Shown in pieces: positions 37,754 through 49,986 of a DNA stretch of 64,000 nt. The DNA comes from Tubiluchus corallicola. Lineage: Eukaryota > Priapulida > Priapulimorpha > Priapulimorphida > Tubiluchidae. The stretch covers positions 2,016,501 to 2,080,500 of the forward strand of contig JAQGDQ010000001.1 in NCBI GenBank assembly GCA_030141605.1. Direction: 5' to 3'. The translations under genes were made by a program, and so were the position numbers. How positions within the stretch are numbered: position 1 is the stretch's first letter; the number at the start of each line of letters is the position of its first letter. The notes beneath the pieces are model-generated. The model saw only the letters and a program-made list of their open reading frames with translations. It was not told the origin of the DNA and made no database searches.

Positions 37754-40700
37754 CGCACGCGCGCCGTTTGCCTTGTATGGCTCGGTGCGATGTTCAGCTG
37801 TTTTCAATTTCGGAATTTCTAACACCTGCTTGTACGGAAGTGAGAGCACGGTATTACATATTGCAAAGATGTTGTTTTTGATTTGACTATTTGACAAGTA
37901 TTAAGGACTGGTCTTGAGAATAAAGCAGTTTTTCTTTCAATTGTTCTTTCCTTTAACAACTGTATAACTTCATATTTTCTCTTCGAAAATGCTTCTCCGG
38001 CATTCTAGCAGTTCAAAAATTTTTTGGGCGCCAACTATGGTGGCGCCCGCCCTGATTTATAAACACAACATAGAAATACTAATATTGCACTGGTTTTTTA
38101 ATTTAGACATTAAAGCTGCGATGTTTACTCTGTCAAATGCTTTAGAAAATAATAAACAACAGTAAACTTTAGACTTTTTTCATGACAGTATTTTAACCGT
38201 ATCTTCGAGTATGAGGTTATGACAGGGTAGATTAACATGCTGTACAACGTTTACCCAAGCCAAGAATTCCTTTGCAGAAGTGTACGTTCACAAGACTCTT
38301 CCTCTTTCTCTATAAACTATCTAGCCAGCGTACATCCAAATAAACAATAACTAAGCAATAAACAAAGTTGTTATTCTTGATAATATCGTAATGTTTTGGG
38401 TATTATTTCTAGATAATGGTAAAATACTGAATGCATGCAATAAAAATGCATGGGATTATCACGCGCATTAAGTAAAGTTGTTTCTTGGTTGTTGCCAGGA
38501 CCACAGACGAGGTCTACCGTGGGTCAAGTCCTATGCTCCTATGTTTACATGTACTACGGCATTTTTGTCTCCGGCACGTAGAACACTTGGCTTTCTCCAA
38601 ACTCCTACCACTGCCAAATCATGTTACATGTTATTGTATTTACATTATTTTGGCAAGTATTTTGAACTGTCATAGACTCTAAACCTACAAAGGGCAAAAG
38701 TTCAGCGTGCTTCTTTAGCACATTCAGATTCCTAAATGGTTGTTAGACGTTATTAATGTTCTGATGTATTGTATTATACTATAGTTACATGAATGTCCAG
38801 CTTTATGTTCATAAAACTACATGTAATTGTATTTCTTGAAGACTGTGCGTAATTGATTAATTACTACATGGATACTGGTGTTACGTCTCCAGCTATATCG
38901 CGTCCTTACTTTCCTATAAAATTAATATGTCATAAGATAATTCTATAAAGGCAACTTGTAATCAACGTTTTATAACGTAATCGTATAAAACAGCCAGTAA
39001 TTAACGAACAGTGATCCACTTTTAGTTCACACATTTGACCACGCCAACATTAGTGCTATCAGTGTTATTGGCGCCTGCATTGAAGCCAACTTTTCCGACA
39101 AATTGATAAATGTAAATATTGTCTGTATTTCTGTGTACGAATTTCCTATTATTCACACAGAGCCCTGTGTGTTGGGTGCCAAAAAATCGTTCTTGCCATA
39201 TCGACAAACATACCTACGTGCAGCTATACCGGGGGTAAGGGCGTTAAATAACATAAAATAACGGTAATAACCTGATTTTCGTGAGCACATAATCTTGATA
39301 AAAATCGTTTATTGCAGATGACTCTTATAAAATGACATTATGTACACATTTTTTCAATATTCGAGCCGCAGGCTTATTGGTTTAGTCACAGCTTATCATC
39401 TGCTGTACGTTACTTGATCTTTGTCACTTGTACCTGATTCACATTAGGGTGCAAAAGAAGCCCAACGAAGACACTTTTCTGGCACCTGACTACATTATGG
39501 TATTCACGAAGATAATTAACTCCTTTATCTAAAAAGCATTCATACTGGAGACCATTATCGTAATGTTGTTCACCGTTACTCCAGAAAATGTATTTACCAT
39601 ACATTGTACAAAATCTCAAATATGAAAGAAAACTAAAATAAAAAATGCAGTCACATGGTATAACCTTTCACATTGCAAAATAACATTCATTGATAAAATA
39701 GTAAAATACTCTATAGGATTTACATTTCTACGGGACATGGTTTATATAGAATTTTCTGAGTCTAAGAACGTATATGTCTATGTTGATGAAAGCGTTCTTA
39801 CGGTGTTTGGCTGCCGATCGTGTTCTAAGTTCGAAACCCACTGATGTGAGGATTTTTCGAGCCTGTTCCACTCGACTGGGACCTTTCCACCTTTCTAACT
39901 CAGCTCAGTTTGAATTCCGTGGTCTTGTACTTGGAAAAAATGCGAGTGAGTGACGGGCCAATTACCTTTCCTACTTATTTAACAAGGTATCGTACATAGA
40001 CTCCGGATGTATCATAGCCCGCCATCGGAAATTCGAAACCATTCTTTTTCTTCTTCGAATCTCCGATCACCATTAGTTTAGGATTTTCCTGTGGAGTTAA
40101 CTTGCGGCGTGAAATTTCTTGTGTGATTCCTGAGATTTATTCCTGTCCACACAAAGTAACCTTACTTTGAATCATCTCAAGGGTGGCTTCCATGAGGGGA
40201 ATATCTATAGCTGAAAGATAATGTATTGATCTGCAGTGTTACAGAAACGCAGTCAGTTGTACTTATTTGCTTATGGAAACTGTCAGTGACGCGTAAACGT
40301 GATTGTAAACAAACATATATGTTATTCATTCATTCACAAGTGTTATTATGACTGCTAACTAAATACGATTGTACAGACGTATAGACATTTGATAAGAAAT
40401 CGCATATCTGTAGGCCAATACAAATGGAAAGTGCAGTCATTATGTACTAAATTAAACAATAACTTAGCTAGCTGTGACATAATTACATTTGAATCCCGAG
40501 GTAATAAAGACTGATGTTTACTTTTTGCTTTATTACAAAAAGTTTTGAAACCAACGTTAAATTTAAATATCATTTTCCATTTTTTGTAACACATTTATAA
40601 GGCGTTAGTCGTTAATGTATTTATAATATGCGGTATTCGGGGTTCGGGATAGAATCGGGGTTCTGGTCGGGATTAACTTAATATGCCTCAAAACCTCATC

Positions 40701-43700
40701 TGACGGGAACACAAAAGAATTTCCTTCATAGCATATGGTGTTCTCAGAAATCTTTATTTCTGTATATAAAAAACTATAGAGAATATAATAAATTTGACTG
40801 CTTTCACTGCTTACAAATGTATAATGATCTAATTATTATAATTTAAGACAACAAAAGTAAATATTACTCGCATCGTGCTTCTGTAACAACTTAATACATC
40901 CTTGGAACGCTACAAATAATTACTAAAAATTATCTAAACATTATTTAACGTTTACTGAGGCTTCTGTAAGCGTGTTTAGTGAGGCTCAACCTAATTTACT
41001 ACTTCACAGGTAAAATTACAGGTAAGTTCACACAGTTGCTGCCTCCTACATGTTGAGGCCAGAAACTGACCTTAACACCTCATATGTTCATGGTCGGAAA
41101 AGGACGAGGAATTCGGGAACGGAGCTCGTGACAGGACTGACTGCTCAGTAGCGGGGCCTGGGATTTGAGAAAAGTTCAGGATCGAAATTCACCGGGTCGG
41201 GATCATAACGATATCCATCACAAACACCCCCTTTTTATAAACATATATTCAAATTTTCAAAAGAAGAGCATTATTTTTCGACTTTGCTGTTCAAGGACTA
41301 GCCTCTCATTAGCTGTAATACATATGATGAAAATAGTCCCTATAAAGGCAAAATTGATTATTGGATTTGAGTCTGTCCGATTAAATTGCAGATAAAGTGA
41401 AATTTGAAGAGCAATTAACTTGAATGCAAGATTAGTAAGTTATACTAATGTGCAGGAAAATCTGAGCGTTATGCCCTAAAAATAAATGACGGTATATTAA
41501 TATGACGTCAGGTCTATTTTCTTTTCACTAATCGGATAAACCCTGGGTTTTGTAATGTTTATATGAGATTGTTTAAATCTTGTTATATAATTATAGTCGA
41601 TAGTCTGTTCTCTTAACGAAGAGCATAAGTAGGCTGTGTCATTGAGCAAAAATAGTGGACAAAAATTTAAGGTTATTGTGTCGTTTTGACAGAAGTTGGA
41701 ATCAGTGCTACTGCACAATGGTATGGGGAAGAATTAGTAGAAGTGATAAGTTCCCTGCTGCCAGCTAACAAAGTGCCAGCACATATTTTAAAACGACCCG
41801 ATTTCAATTCTCTGTTTTTGGCGCTAGATCAAATTGATAATCAAAATATCAGATTGCAAATTAATGTGAAGATCGTCATCAATGAAATTGAACAATAACT
41901 ATCTTTGTTATTATAATTTCGAAAAGTGTTATGAAATTCAAAAGCAATTTCACAAAAGCGTACTAGCTTTCATCATTCGCTGTCTATTGTATCGATCATT
42001 CCAAATCACGATATTAACAAATGCGTATATTTAATGAGTTTTCCCCGTAATCGCATTACCCGCAACACTAGCACTTGTAAGGAGGAACATTAAATTTGTA
42101 TTTTCATTTATTAATATAGTAGTGCTCGATGTACCTAAGAATAAAACATTTTATAAGCAATAGGCAAAGCACGTGTAAATGTTCTGTTCGTATGTTTGTA
42201 AACTTCAAAATTTTACTGTATAAAATACGAAAATTAACGTCCGATTATGGACCTCTGAGGCTTGTGTAATACTATTCCATTCTTTTCCTCCTTCCTTCCT
42301 ATTCTATTCCTTTAGCAGGCAGCTGCTAGGTTTAAATTTTAAGACTTGTCTAACCTTAAAGTACTTGAAATTTCTGCCTACGACACATGCCAAAATAAAT
42401 TACCTTTTATTTTGTAGCAGGTAAAAGGTGTTTGTCTTTGTTATAGTAGGTCAGAGAGTAGCTTTTAGTTCTTTGAGACGCATGCTATAATACCTGTTTA
42501 AAGTACAGGCTGTTTTTCTGAGAATCAGTAACTGGGATGTTCAGTGTTATCATAATAATGAGTGGCTCAGGTTTACTAAGCAAATATGACAATGGCTTGT
42601 TTTTGCAACTTTGGGTAAATATCATTTGAATGACTTCAGCCTTGAAGACTTTGTTGATGTAACTTAATTTCTTTACCAATATGTATGACAGACTGTGTTC
42701 AGACTAAATTATTTCCATCGTATTAGAAGCCTGGCTTTAGCCTAACCGAACTGCCTGTCAGTAAGTATTTTTTACCAGGAAATTCATTCTAACACCTCAG
42801 TTCTATTTTTCATCTACGATTTTACAATTTTTTGTCATCACTGGGTTTCAAAATTTTCATGGTAAGTACTCGTAAGTTGTAACCAACCCGGTTTCACGTA
42901 TTGAAAAAAGTTGTAGTACTTTTTATAACATCCCTGACTCACACAATTAACTTTATTTTTAATATCGACATAATATTACTATTGCAGTCGCATTGTGTTA
43001 ATATTCTTTACGCATTTATGTTTCCTATTGCATCACCAGTCTGGTGTGTTTTTGTGGTCACTTTATTTGGTGTAGCACTTGTTACCTGCGCATCGTTTTG
43101 TCAGATGATCGTTCCTTGGGCATTTTTCTATTTGCATTTATTCCCAGCCTTCACTTTACAGTATATCTTCTCCAGTTTTCTCAAATGCTCTATTTTCTCC
43201 ATGGACCTTCCAAACCTTCTACACATTGACCCGTCGAAAAAGCTGCGAAAACATTTTTTTCAATCATCGGGTGATGAGGCATCCATCCATACAGTTTCTG
43301 GAGTTCCTCGCCTTTGAATTATTCAAAGAAGAAACCTGACTGGAAAGTGTGAGTGTCCAATAGTTTTATTTTCGTGTTTTTATGAAATTTCTTAAAGTTT
43401 GGAGAAACTGTGATCTTGTAGTGATCTTTTATATAACAATGTTCTCTCTGGGTTCTTAACTAATGTCTTGTGAGTGTTGTGGAAACCTTTACCCTTACTA
43501 ATCCGAAGTCCCGTCTCCTGGCCTCTTTAACCTGCATTCATGGCCATGATAAGCTGGATATTTGTACTACTGGTTTGCCACCTTTAGCAAAATAACTTAT
43601 ATATAAAATAAATGTTAGTTTAATTGATTCTGAGTCTCTGAGATACGATGTCATATGTGCTGATATTTCTTCAGACTGATAAAGTGTAATCGGTAATATA

Positions 43701-46700
43701 GGAAGTCTGATTGATAAATTCATGACTTTCCATATAAAAACAAAGATTCTCGGTTACAGAGTATACGGATCCTTTCTCTGTAGAAGTTACTAGTTTGAGT
43801 AGTTTCTCTGGCGCTTGCACAAAGTGATCTACAACAGCAATGACGTAATCAGAGGAGTAAAATGGTATCGAACACCAGCCTTATATTCACGTGTTTTAAC
43901 CAGTAAAATAAATTGCTCGGTCAGCGTCAGTTATTCCAGTTTGCCTCTAATGGTGTTGACATTATTGAGGTTGTTTATCAGATCGTGAAAGCCCAAGATG
44001 CCGACTTCTACAAAGAAAAGATCTGTGTCAGTGTGTCCACGGCTGCTGAACTAAATGTATATAACTATATGTGCATTACAAACCACTGAAACAGACTACT
44101 TTTACATTGAGTAAACCCATCAACTACTTCTCATAGGCACTGCTTTTCTTTTACAATAAATCATGATAACCATAATTATTATTTTATAGAATTGCATAGA
44201 GAAGTGCAAACCGTCAGAGCTTCTGAATGTCGATTTATATACTTCTTTCAACCAACGTGATATATATAACAAAAATTTGACAGTATGGTTCTATGCTTTT
44301 GGTATTCGACATAATTTGAGAAGGAGTTTTTGCCAGCTATTACTATTGAAATTTTGAATAATTAAGAATGAAAAATTATTGTAGAATGAACAATTGAACA
44401 GGAACACTGGCCTAACAAATTTATTGAAGCCAAGTACACAAATCACAATAGCTACTGCAAGTGTGGGAGAAATGCAAACTGCCAGATCTTCTGAATGTCG
44501 ATTTATATATGATTGTTTCAACCAATGAGATATACGCGTGTATAACAAAAATTTAACAGCATGGTGCTGTACTTTTGGTGTTCGACATAATTTCGGAAGG
44601 GGTTTTTTCCAGCTATTACTAATGAAACATTGAATAATTAGGAATGAAAAATTATCGTAATGTGATAATGTCCCACAGGTGGCTAATTAATTTGCTGGGG
44701 AATTAGATTTTCTGATAATTTTCATCACTCAAAATTTCTTTTGATCCTAATTCCAACTTCCTCCAACTTGCCAATGTATTGCTATGACGTGCTTTGTGGA
44801 CATTAATGTGAGACTGTTTTGTGATATTATTTGCTTGCATGAGAGAATTTTTGCCTTGCTGAGGCAAACCCATGCTGGGAAATTTCATTTTATTAAAATT
44901 ATTAAACAAAAATGAATGTATTGAGTATCATATAGTAATATTATTAAAATAATGAGCAGAGATATCCTGAAATATTTTCTTTATAGGAAAGAACATTGCC
45001 TTTCAGAACGTATACATGTAGTAGTGAATGTACTAAGCTGAGAGGCGAAAATTCTACAGATGAAGTAAATAGGAATGATTACCAGGTGAGTCATGAGGTT
45101 TTTATTGAATAATAAATGGTATCTATGTTCCGTGTGCGTCTACTTGCCTACCTGAGTGCTGTTTTAGGGATTATGAATTGAAGCAGCACATTATGAACAT
45201 GTCTAATATCATCTATGTATAATAAATGACATAGTTACTGTAAAGTATCCAACTGGAACCTTGCTGCTGAAGTTGATATCTGTTTTTAGGTAATTTTAAA
45301 CAGGTTAAAATTATCAACCAAACTTTGATTATTGCCTTGTCCATTTTTAAGTTTAAGTTTTATTGTGTATTGGCAATTTGACTGGAGATTTGAGAAAGAC
45401 GGTTAAAGCACGTTGAATGATAGAAGCTCTTCTAAACGTAATATTTACCTATAGGGACCAGGACTGTTAATTTTGCACTCTTCCTAGCTGCTCTGGAGTT
45501 AAGGACATGACAATCTTGTACAATGCTTGGGAATTTACCTTGTCCTAGTAACTGTCTTGAGTGCTTTTTCGTTTCAAATGAATATAAAAGATGCAGTATA
45601 ATTACTATACAGATCACTTTTCAGAGACGTCCCCTTCTTTAAGCTCTGTACTGCTATAGAAACTGGTTTGTCACCATTAAACAAAATGTCTTTTCATTAC
45701 TTCAAGATATGTTTCTGAGTTAATGTGTTTTGTATTTTTTTAAATGTTTTTTTTCAGATAACCAGTCTCGAGCATTTGGTGGACTGGAGTCAACCAATGT
45801 TCTGGCAAGTGGGCAAGTTAGGCCATCAGTACATCACATGGGTGCATTTGCCTGTTGATAGAGAATTGAGGTTATTTCATTCTAATCTGGCTGAATTTCT
45901 TTCCAAATCGCCTTGGTACGCAGTGCCAATATTTTGGATTCCTCTGTTTGTATTTCTTTTACGGAGAGGCGTGTTTCAAGTCAACTTAAGTTATGGTGGA
46001 TTTGCATCCATTTTTCTAGAACACTACATCGGTAATTTCTGCATATTACACTTAATATATTCTTGTAGCTTGTGTGATTTTATTGCATATCACTTCGCTG
46101 CAAAATTTGGGAAAGTCTCTACTTACTTGGTACTGTATATTATAATTGTAGTTGGAAGGATAGAACCAAAACCTGTTATTCATCAGGAATAATGTACATT
46201 GCCCATACAATTTTATTTAGTTTATTTTTGTGTTAAGCATATTTTAGTATGGTAAGTAAGTAGTAATTTCAGCAAAACATCTATAAAGGTGATAATTTAT
46301 AGTATCAACCACAGTAGATCTAGAGCCTTATCCTGTATCCTAGATACATTTAAGATGTTGCTTTAAATTTTAAGGCAAATTTTTATTTTGTTTCTTAGCA
46401 TGACTATTTAAATTCTCCCTTTGTTTTTATTTTATATTACAGATATGATGGGTTTGGTTTTATTTTTCTTTGTTGGACTACTGAGCTGGACTTTATTAGA
46501 ATATTGTTTGCACCGATGTTTGTTCCATGCCACCCCTCCAGCTAATTTGCCATTATTGATTTCATTGCATTTTTTGCTACATGGTCAGCATCATAAAGTA
46601 AGTAGACAGTGTTGTTTACCTATATTGCCTCATTAAAATTTCCTTTTATAAAGCACTATTGTCGTATTTTATTCTCACTCTCTATACTCTTTGTCCAAGA

Positions 46701-49351
46701 CTTTTACATTTCGTAGTTTCTAATATGACAATTTTTTCATTTTTCGTTCTTTTAGGCTTCCAGTTTTCCACTTTTAGTTCATATTAGCTCATGAAACTTA
46801 GAGATTTGGTAACTGGGAAAGGGACCTTGAAAGTGATGTGGTGAACGTTGAACTCGGTTAAAGGATCAAGAACATTGATCAGTTTTTCGATTCCTTCTAG
46901 GGCTTTCAGTCAAATTCAAAATTTTTCCATAAGTATTCACGTATTGCCAGGTAGATGTGTAACTGGGATTTTAAAAAGCTGGGAATCTTTGTTGGCCTGA
47001 GATAGGAGCCAAAATGTCAAAATTAAGGAATCCAGTTTTAAATCATGTTAACTCACAAACACAAGGGGCTAGTGCCATAAAATTTGCAGGATAGATACCT
47101 GGAGTAGGGGCCTTCAAACTAGTATGGTGAATGTTGACCTTCATTAAAACATCAAGGACACTGAACTGCGTAAAGGCCTTGTCTCATGCAATAATCAGGT
47201 AAGTTTTAATGTAAAATAGCTGCATTCACTTGTTATTAAGTTTCTATATAAATATAATAGTTAATAATATTAGTAAACTGATTTCTTAATTTTCATTTCT
47301 AGGTACCATTTGACCCAGGTCGTCTAGTTTTTCCACCAACAGGTTCATCTATATTGATTTTATTATTGTACATGATTATTACCAATTCATTACCGGGCTC
47401 AGTGTCTTACATTTTTTCTGGAGGGATGTTATTAGGGTATGAAGGATTCTCATTCTTTGACCTTCACAGTATGAATTTTAATTGCGCCAGAATATTAAAA
47501 AGCAAAAAACTTATTACATGTCACATAAATATTTTGCATCATGTGCTCAGAAATGTCACTGCTTTATATGCCTCACAATTGGTATAACTTTTTAAACAGA
47601 TTCCTCGCAAAGGGAAAATGACTTTGCTTTCCTGTATTTGAGCCTACTTGCTTCCAAAGTGTATGCTGTAGAAAATATGACAGTGTAACACTTCTTGCTT
47701 ATATGGCATGGAATAGGCCTACTCAGTGCAGTTATGCCCACCCAACTGTTCTGTAATTCTTGCTACATCTGTTGAAGCTGAAAGCTTCACAACAAAACGG
47801 TTTCTATATAACCACAAATACCTAGTATTTTCTAGTTTGTTTGAAATATTTATTGTGATACATAATTTCTGAAGTAAAATATTGTAGTTATAAGCTTTCA
47901 CGTCTAGCATTTATTATCGGAAAAATGCAAAAATAAGCTTTATTTGCATCATGAGCATTAGCTGTTGGCATTTATACGTGTCTTCTTTACTTTTGTTATC
48001 TTTACTTTTGTACGTTACTAAAATATATACACTGCTAAATAATGTTGATTAACATTATTTCTATTTTTAGGTACATTTGCTATGATTTAATACACTACTT
48101 CTTACATCATGGTGTTCCTTACCCTGGTGGTTACTTTGATCAACTACGAAAATATCATATCCAACATCATTTTGCTCAGCCATCCAAAGGTATATGGTAT
48201 TTTGTACTTGACAAATAATAGTGCCCTTTATGTGCCTCCTACAGACAACAAAAATGGCACTTCCATAAAGTAAAAGAAATTACTGTTAATCACCTTACAG
48301 CCAATTCCATGTTACCAAGAATTACTAGAATTGAAAAGTATAACAAGGCAAGGAACTATAAAAAAGTCAGTTTAAGTTTTGCTTTTCATAATTTTTGCTT
48401 TTCATAGTTTTGCTTTTTTATGATGCATTCTTTGGAGCTGCCATTTTAATGGTTGTGTAATTAGTGTAAATAGTAAGCACAAGGATTTTATACTGTAAGA
48501 AAACTTGTTTTGATAAAACCAAAAATAAATTGCATAGGAAGCAGTCTTCTGCATATCAATATCTTTGTGTTCTTAACTGTATTTGACAATAGTTTCAGAA
48601 GAGTACTGTATGAACTGTAAAATCAGAAAATCAATATCGTGTTGAGCTGCATTTTGTTGTATTCCAAAGTCCAAGATCAATAAAAAAAATTTTGTCCACA
48701 GCAACCCAGCCTTCTAATTTTTTTCCTAGTCTTTAGTGTCTTTCTTCATTGTTGAACATATTAACAATTGCTGATGTGCATATAATTTATGTTTTTATTA
48801 ATTTACTATATCCTTTTATTATATCTAATCAATTTATCATTTATAATATCTTTATGTAGATATAAGCAAGCGTCTTTGCATACTGACATCAGAAAGCCTA
48901 AAATCTCTGTATATTGTTATTTGCAAGGCTGATTTCTCAAAGGCTTCTGATTTTACACAACATTTACAGTATGATTTTGCATTATTAGACACAAGACGTT
49001 AGCAATACAGTAGTGTGCTGAAATAACAAAGTAAATAAGTAATCAATTTTATCTTGTTAGAAATCATAATGAAATTGTATAATTTTGTGTACAATAAATT
49101 GGATAAGAAAGAATTAAACTAGTATCGTAAAAGAATGTTGTAAAACTAAACCTGCAAATAAAACTTATGAAATAGTGTTGTATCTCATTTTACTTACTAC
49201 TTGTTAAACAGTTGTGATGTTTTACATTATTTAACTGAAAGTTTGTGTTTAAATTTTTGTAGGTTATGGAATTTCTAGCAAACTCTGGGATCTGCCATTT
49301 GGGACATGTGTTATTGACAACTATTCAGATGACAAATCAGATGATGATTGA
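32482..49351 (+). CDS. FA2H: Fatty-acid 2-hydroxylase (cytochrome b5 + di-iron hydroxylase), cassette 1
   Basis: Seven exons join in frame to 365 aa (human FA2H has 372): 32482-32709, 44987-45085, 45758-46031, 46443-46597, 47303-47436, 48071-48189, 49263-49351. The enzyme hydroxylates the alpha carbon of long-chain fatty acids destined for sphingolipids, in the ER membrane. Exon 1 is the cytochrome b5 domain, with haem ligands expected at H34 in HPGG and H60 in PHRHS. Exon 2 is a 33-aa linker. Exons 3-7 form the membrane hydroxylase: [13 protein letters not shown], then the His clusters HRCLFH (224-229), HGQHH (247-251), YDLIHYFLHHG (301-311) and YHIQHH (325-330), and the terminal SSKLWD. All expected metal-binding His are present. 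Intron 1 is 12.3 kb and packed with transposons; all others are 3 kb or less. AATAAA at 49830 can end this transcript. A second copy of exons 2-7 follows downstream. Assignment is very secure. Splicing of exon 1 across 12.3 kb to 44987 is inferred from phase and family structure. Confidence 0.9.
32853..34281. mobile_element. Non-autonomous PIF/Harbinger-like element
   Basis: The ends GGCGGGTGTCACACAGA and TCTGTGTGACACGGGCC form imperfect inverted repeats, each bounded by TTA (32850-32852 and 34282-34284), the 3-bp target duplication typical of Harbinger. Many copies of an AAGGCG/GCCTTA word sit inside both ends and could be transposase-binding motifs. A mariner-like element (33419-33898) is nested within it, leaving about 949 bp of its own sequence. 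No transposase frame. It lies in FA2H intron 1, 143 bp past the b5 exon. Confidence 0.8.
33419..33898. mobile_element. Tc1/mariner-superfamily MITE (pogo/Tigger-like ends)
   Basis: A 480-bp element with CAGTGTTCCCTC at the left and GAGGGAACACTG at the right, flanked on both sides by TA. Just inside both ends are tcgc/gcga-rich words (tttatcgcag and ctgcgataag). TA duplication plus these ends is characteristic of pogo/Tigger-type mariners. No transposase. It interrupts the Harbinger-like element and is therefore younger than it. Confidence 0.85.
34290..34460 (+). mobile_element. LINE ORF2 C-terminal scrap
   Basis: The plus strand reads KLFKPYARTNCNRTFFSHRIV and then DMWNSLPS, followed by a frameshift, matching the common '...FFSHRVVNLWNSLP' block near the C-terminus of many non-LTR ORF2 proteins. 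Only this block is recognisable. It starts within 20 bases of the Harbinger-like element's right end. Confidence 0.65.
36780..37540 (-). mobile_element. LINE reverse-transcriptase thumb/C-terminal relic
   Basis: On the minus strand, an upstream piece reads LNICAVYANSRDMCFN, then AKSKGIIFG, then EIYISGKLKWHSI (the RT segment after the catalytic box). After a disrupted stretch, a long open piece reads TSFYGSSILELSGKSV, then GLRNTFRRILDIP and NRIKVMQDNEIMRNL (usual CTSLYGSQLW...WRKALRRLLGLP). The element is inactive and lacks the catalytic core and endonuclease. It sits antisense in FA2H intron 1. Confidence 0.72.
37720..37751. repeat. (CT)n microsatellite
   Basis: About 15 CT units in FA2H intron 1, inside a GC-richer block (37600-38056). 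Confidence 0.95.
39022..39632 (-). CDS. Unrecognised two-exon open frame, possible 3' end of a small gene
   Basis: I do not recognise this protein. Two minus-strand open segments, 39632-39434 and 39213-39022, are joined by a 220-base GT-AG intron: donor CAG|GTACAAG, acceptor cacgtag. The phases match. The first starts after a ttttattttag acceptor, so more exons upstream are expected. The joined 130-residue piece has five cysteines, a tyrosine/asparagine-rich first half and a polar C-terminus, GFNAGANNTDSTNVG then VVKCVN, ending at a TAA. That composition suggests a secreted protein, but no signal peptide is visible in these exons. It lies antisense inside FA2H intron 1. It could be a gene, a gene fragment or chance. 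Confidence 0.35.
40024..40067. repeat. Inverted repeat, 14-base arms
   Basis: Arms 40024-40037 and 40054-40067 are complementary at 13 of 14 positions and are separated by a 16-base pyrimidine-rich loop. It is in FA2H intron 1. No function is inferred. Confidence 0.75.
40600..44197. other. FA2H intron 1, distal part, no firm gene
   Basis: Mostly AT-rich intron. Two open frames stand out but remain unexplained: 41690-41898 (about 70 aa, behind an acceptor-like ttttgacag) and 42901-43317 (138 aa, strongly hydrophobic in its middle). Neither shows a family signature or a coherent second exon. Confidence 0.5.
44198..44661. repeat. Diverged direct duplication, about 190-bp units, 268-bp offset
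   Basis: Bases 44198-44386 recur at 44466-44661 with about 15 percent differences and small indels. Shared words include ttctgaatgtcgatttatat and gaatgaaaaattat. The two copies end about 325 bases upstream of the FA2H linker exon. Confidence 0.85.
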
Positions 49352-49829
49352 AAAACAATTCATCATCTTTACTCTGTCATTTATCTTTCACCAAACGAAG
49401 ATTAAGTGAACTGAGAAAATTGTGTTTTATTATAAGTGTGCTAAGACTAACGTCCAACAAATTGACGTGTGATTTCCTATATGTATTTATATTGTTTTTA
49501 ACATCAAAATTATTTTCTGTTTTGCAGCTCTATGAAACAACTTGTCAGTAATTGTTTATATAATTATACACATATAAAAATGATATGTATACAATTTACA
49601 TACATCCATATATTTATTTAGTGTGTTGTTGCTGTTGCTGTTACGAAGTTTTATCTCTGGGTGATCTATTTTTTATTTATATGATCTTACATTTTTTGAA
49701 CTTATGAAAACTGTCTTGCTGTTTTGTGATGAGAATATTAGCAAACTGGGAAAACAAAGCAAAAAACAGAAGTATTCTCAATACAAAACTGTAAATTTGA
49801 TCTTTGCCTTTTTGGGAGCTTGATCAAAC

Positions 49830-49835
49830 AATAAA
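49830..49835 (+). terminator. Poly(A) signal candidate for FA2H cassette 1
   Basis: AATAAA lies 479 bases after the cassette 1 stop codon and well before the cassette 2 linker exon, so it could end the first transcript form. Confidence 0.5.
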
Positions 49836-49948
49836 GAAAGTGATAATAGAAAAGCATTTTATTTTATTAATTTCACTAGACATGATGTTGAAATGACTTG
49901 GAACACATGCAAAGAGCTGTAAGCTATATGCATTTATTAAAAATCTTG

Positions 49949-49956
<8 letters not shown>

Positions 49957-49984
<28 letters not shown>
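49957..49984. repeat. (TA)n microsatellite
   Basis: About 14 TA units between the two FA2H cassettes. Confidence 0.95.

Positions 49985-49986
<2 letters not shown>

Noticed and set aside
39785-39960. Possible tRNA-derived SINE (B-box-like aagttcgaaaccc)
   Set aside because: The rest of a tRNA fold and the A-box are not convincing; kept out of the feature list.
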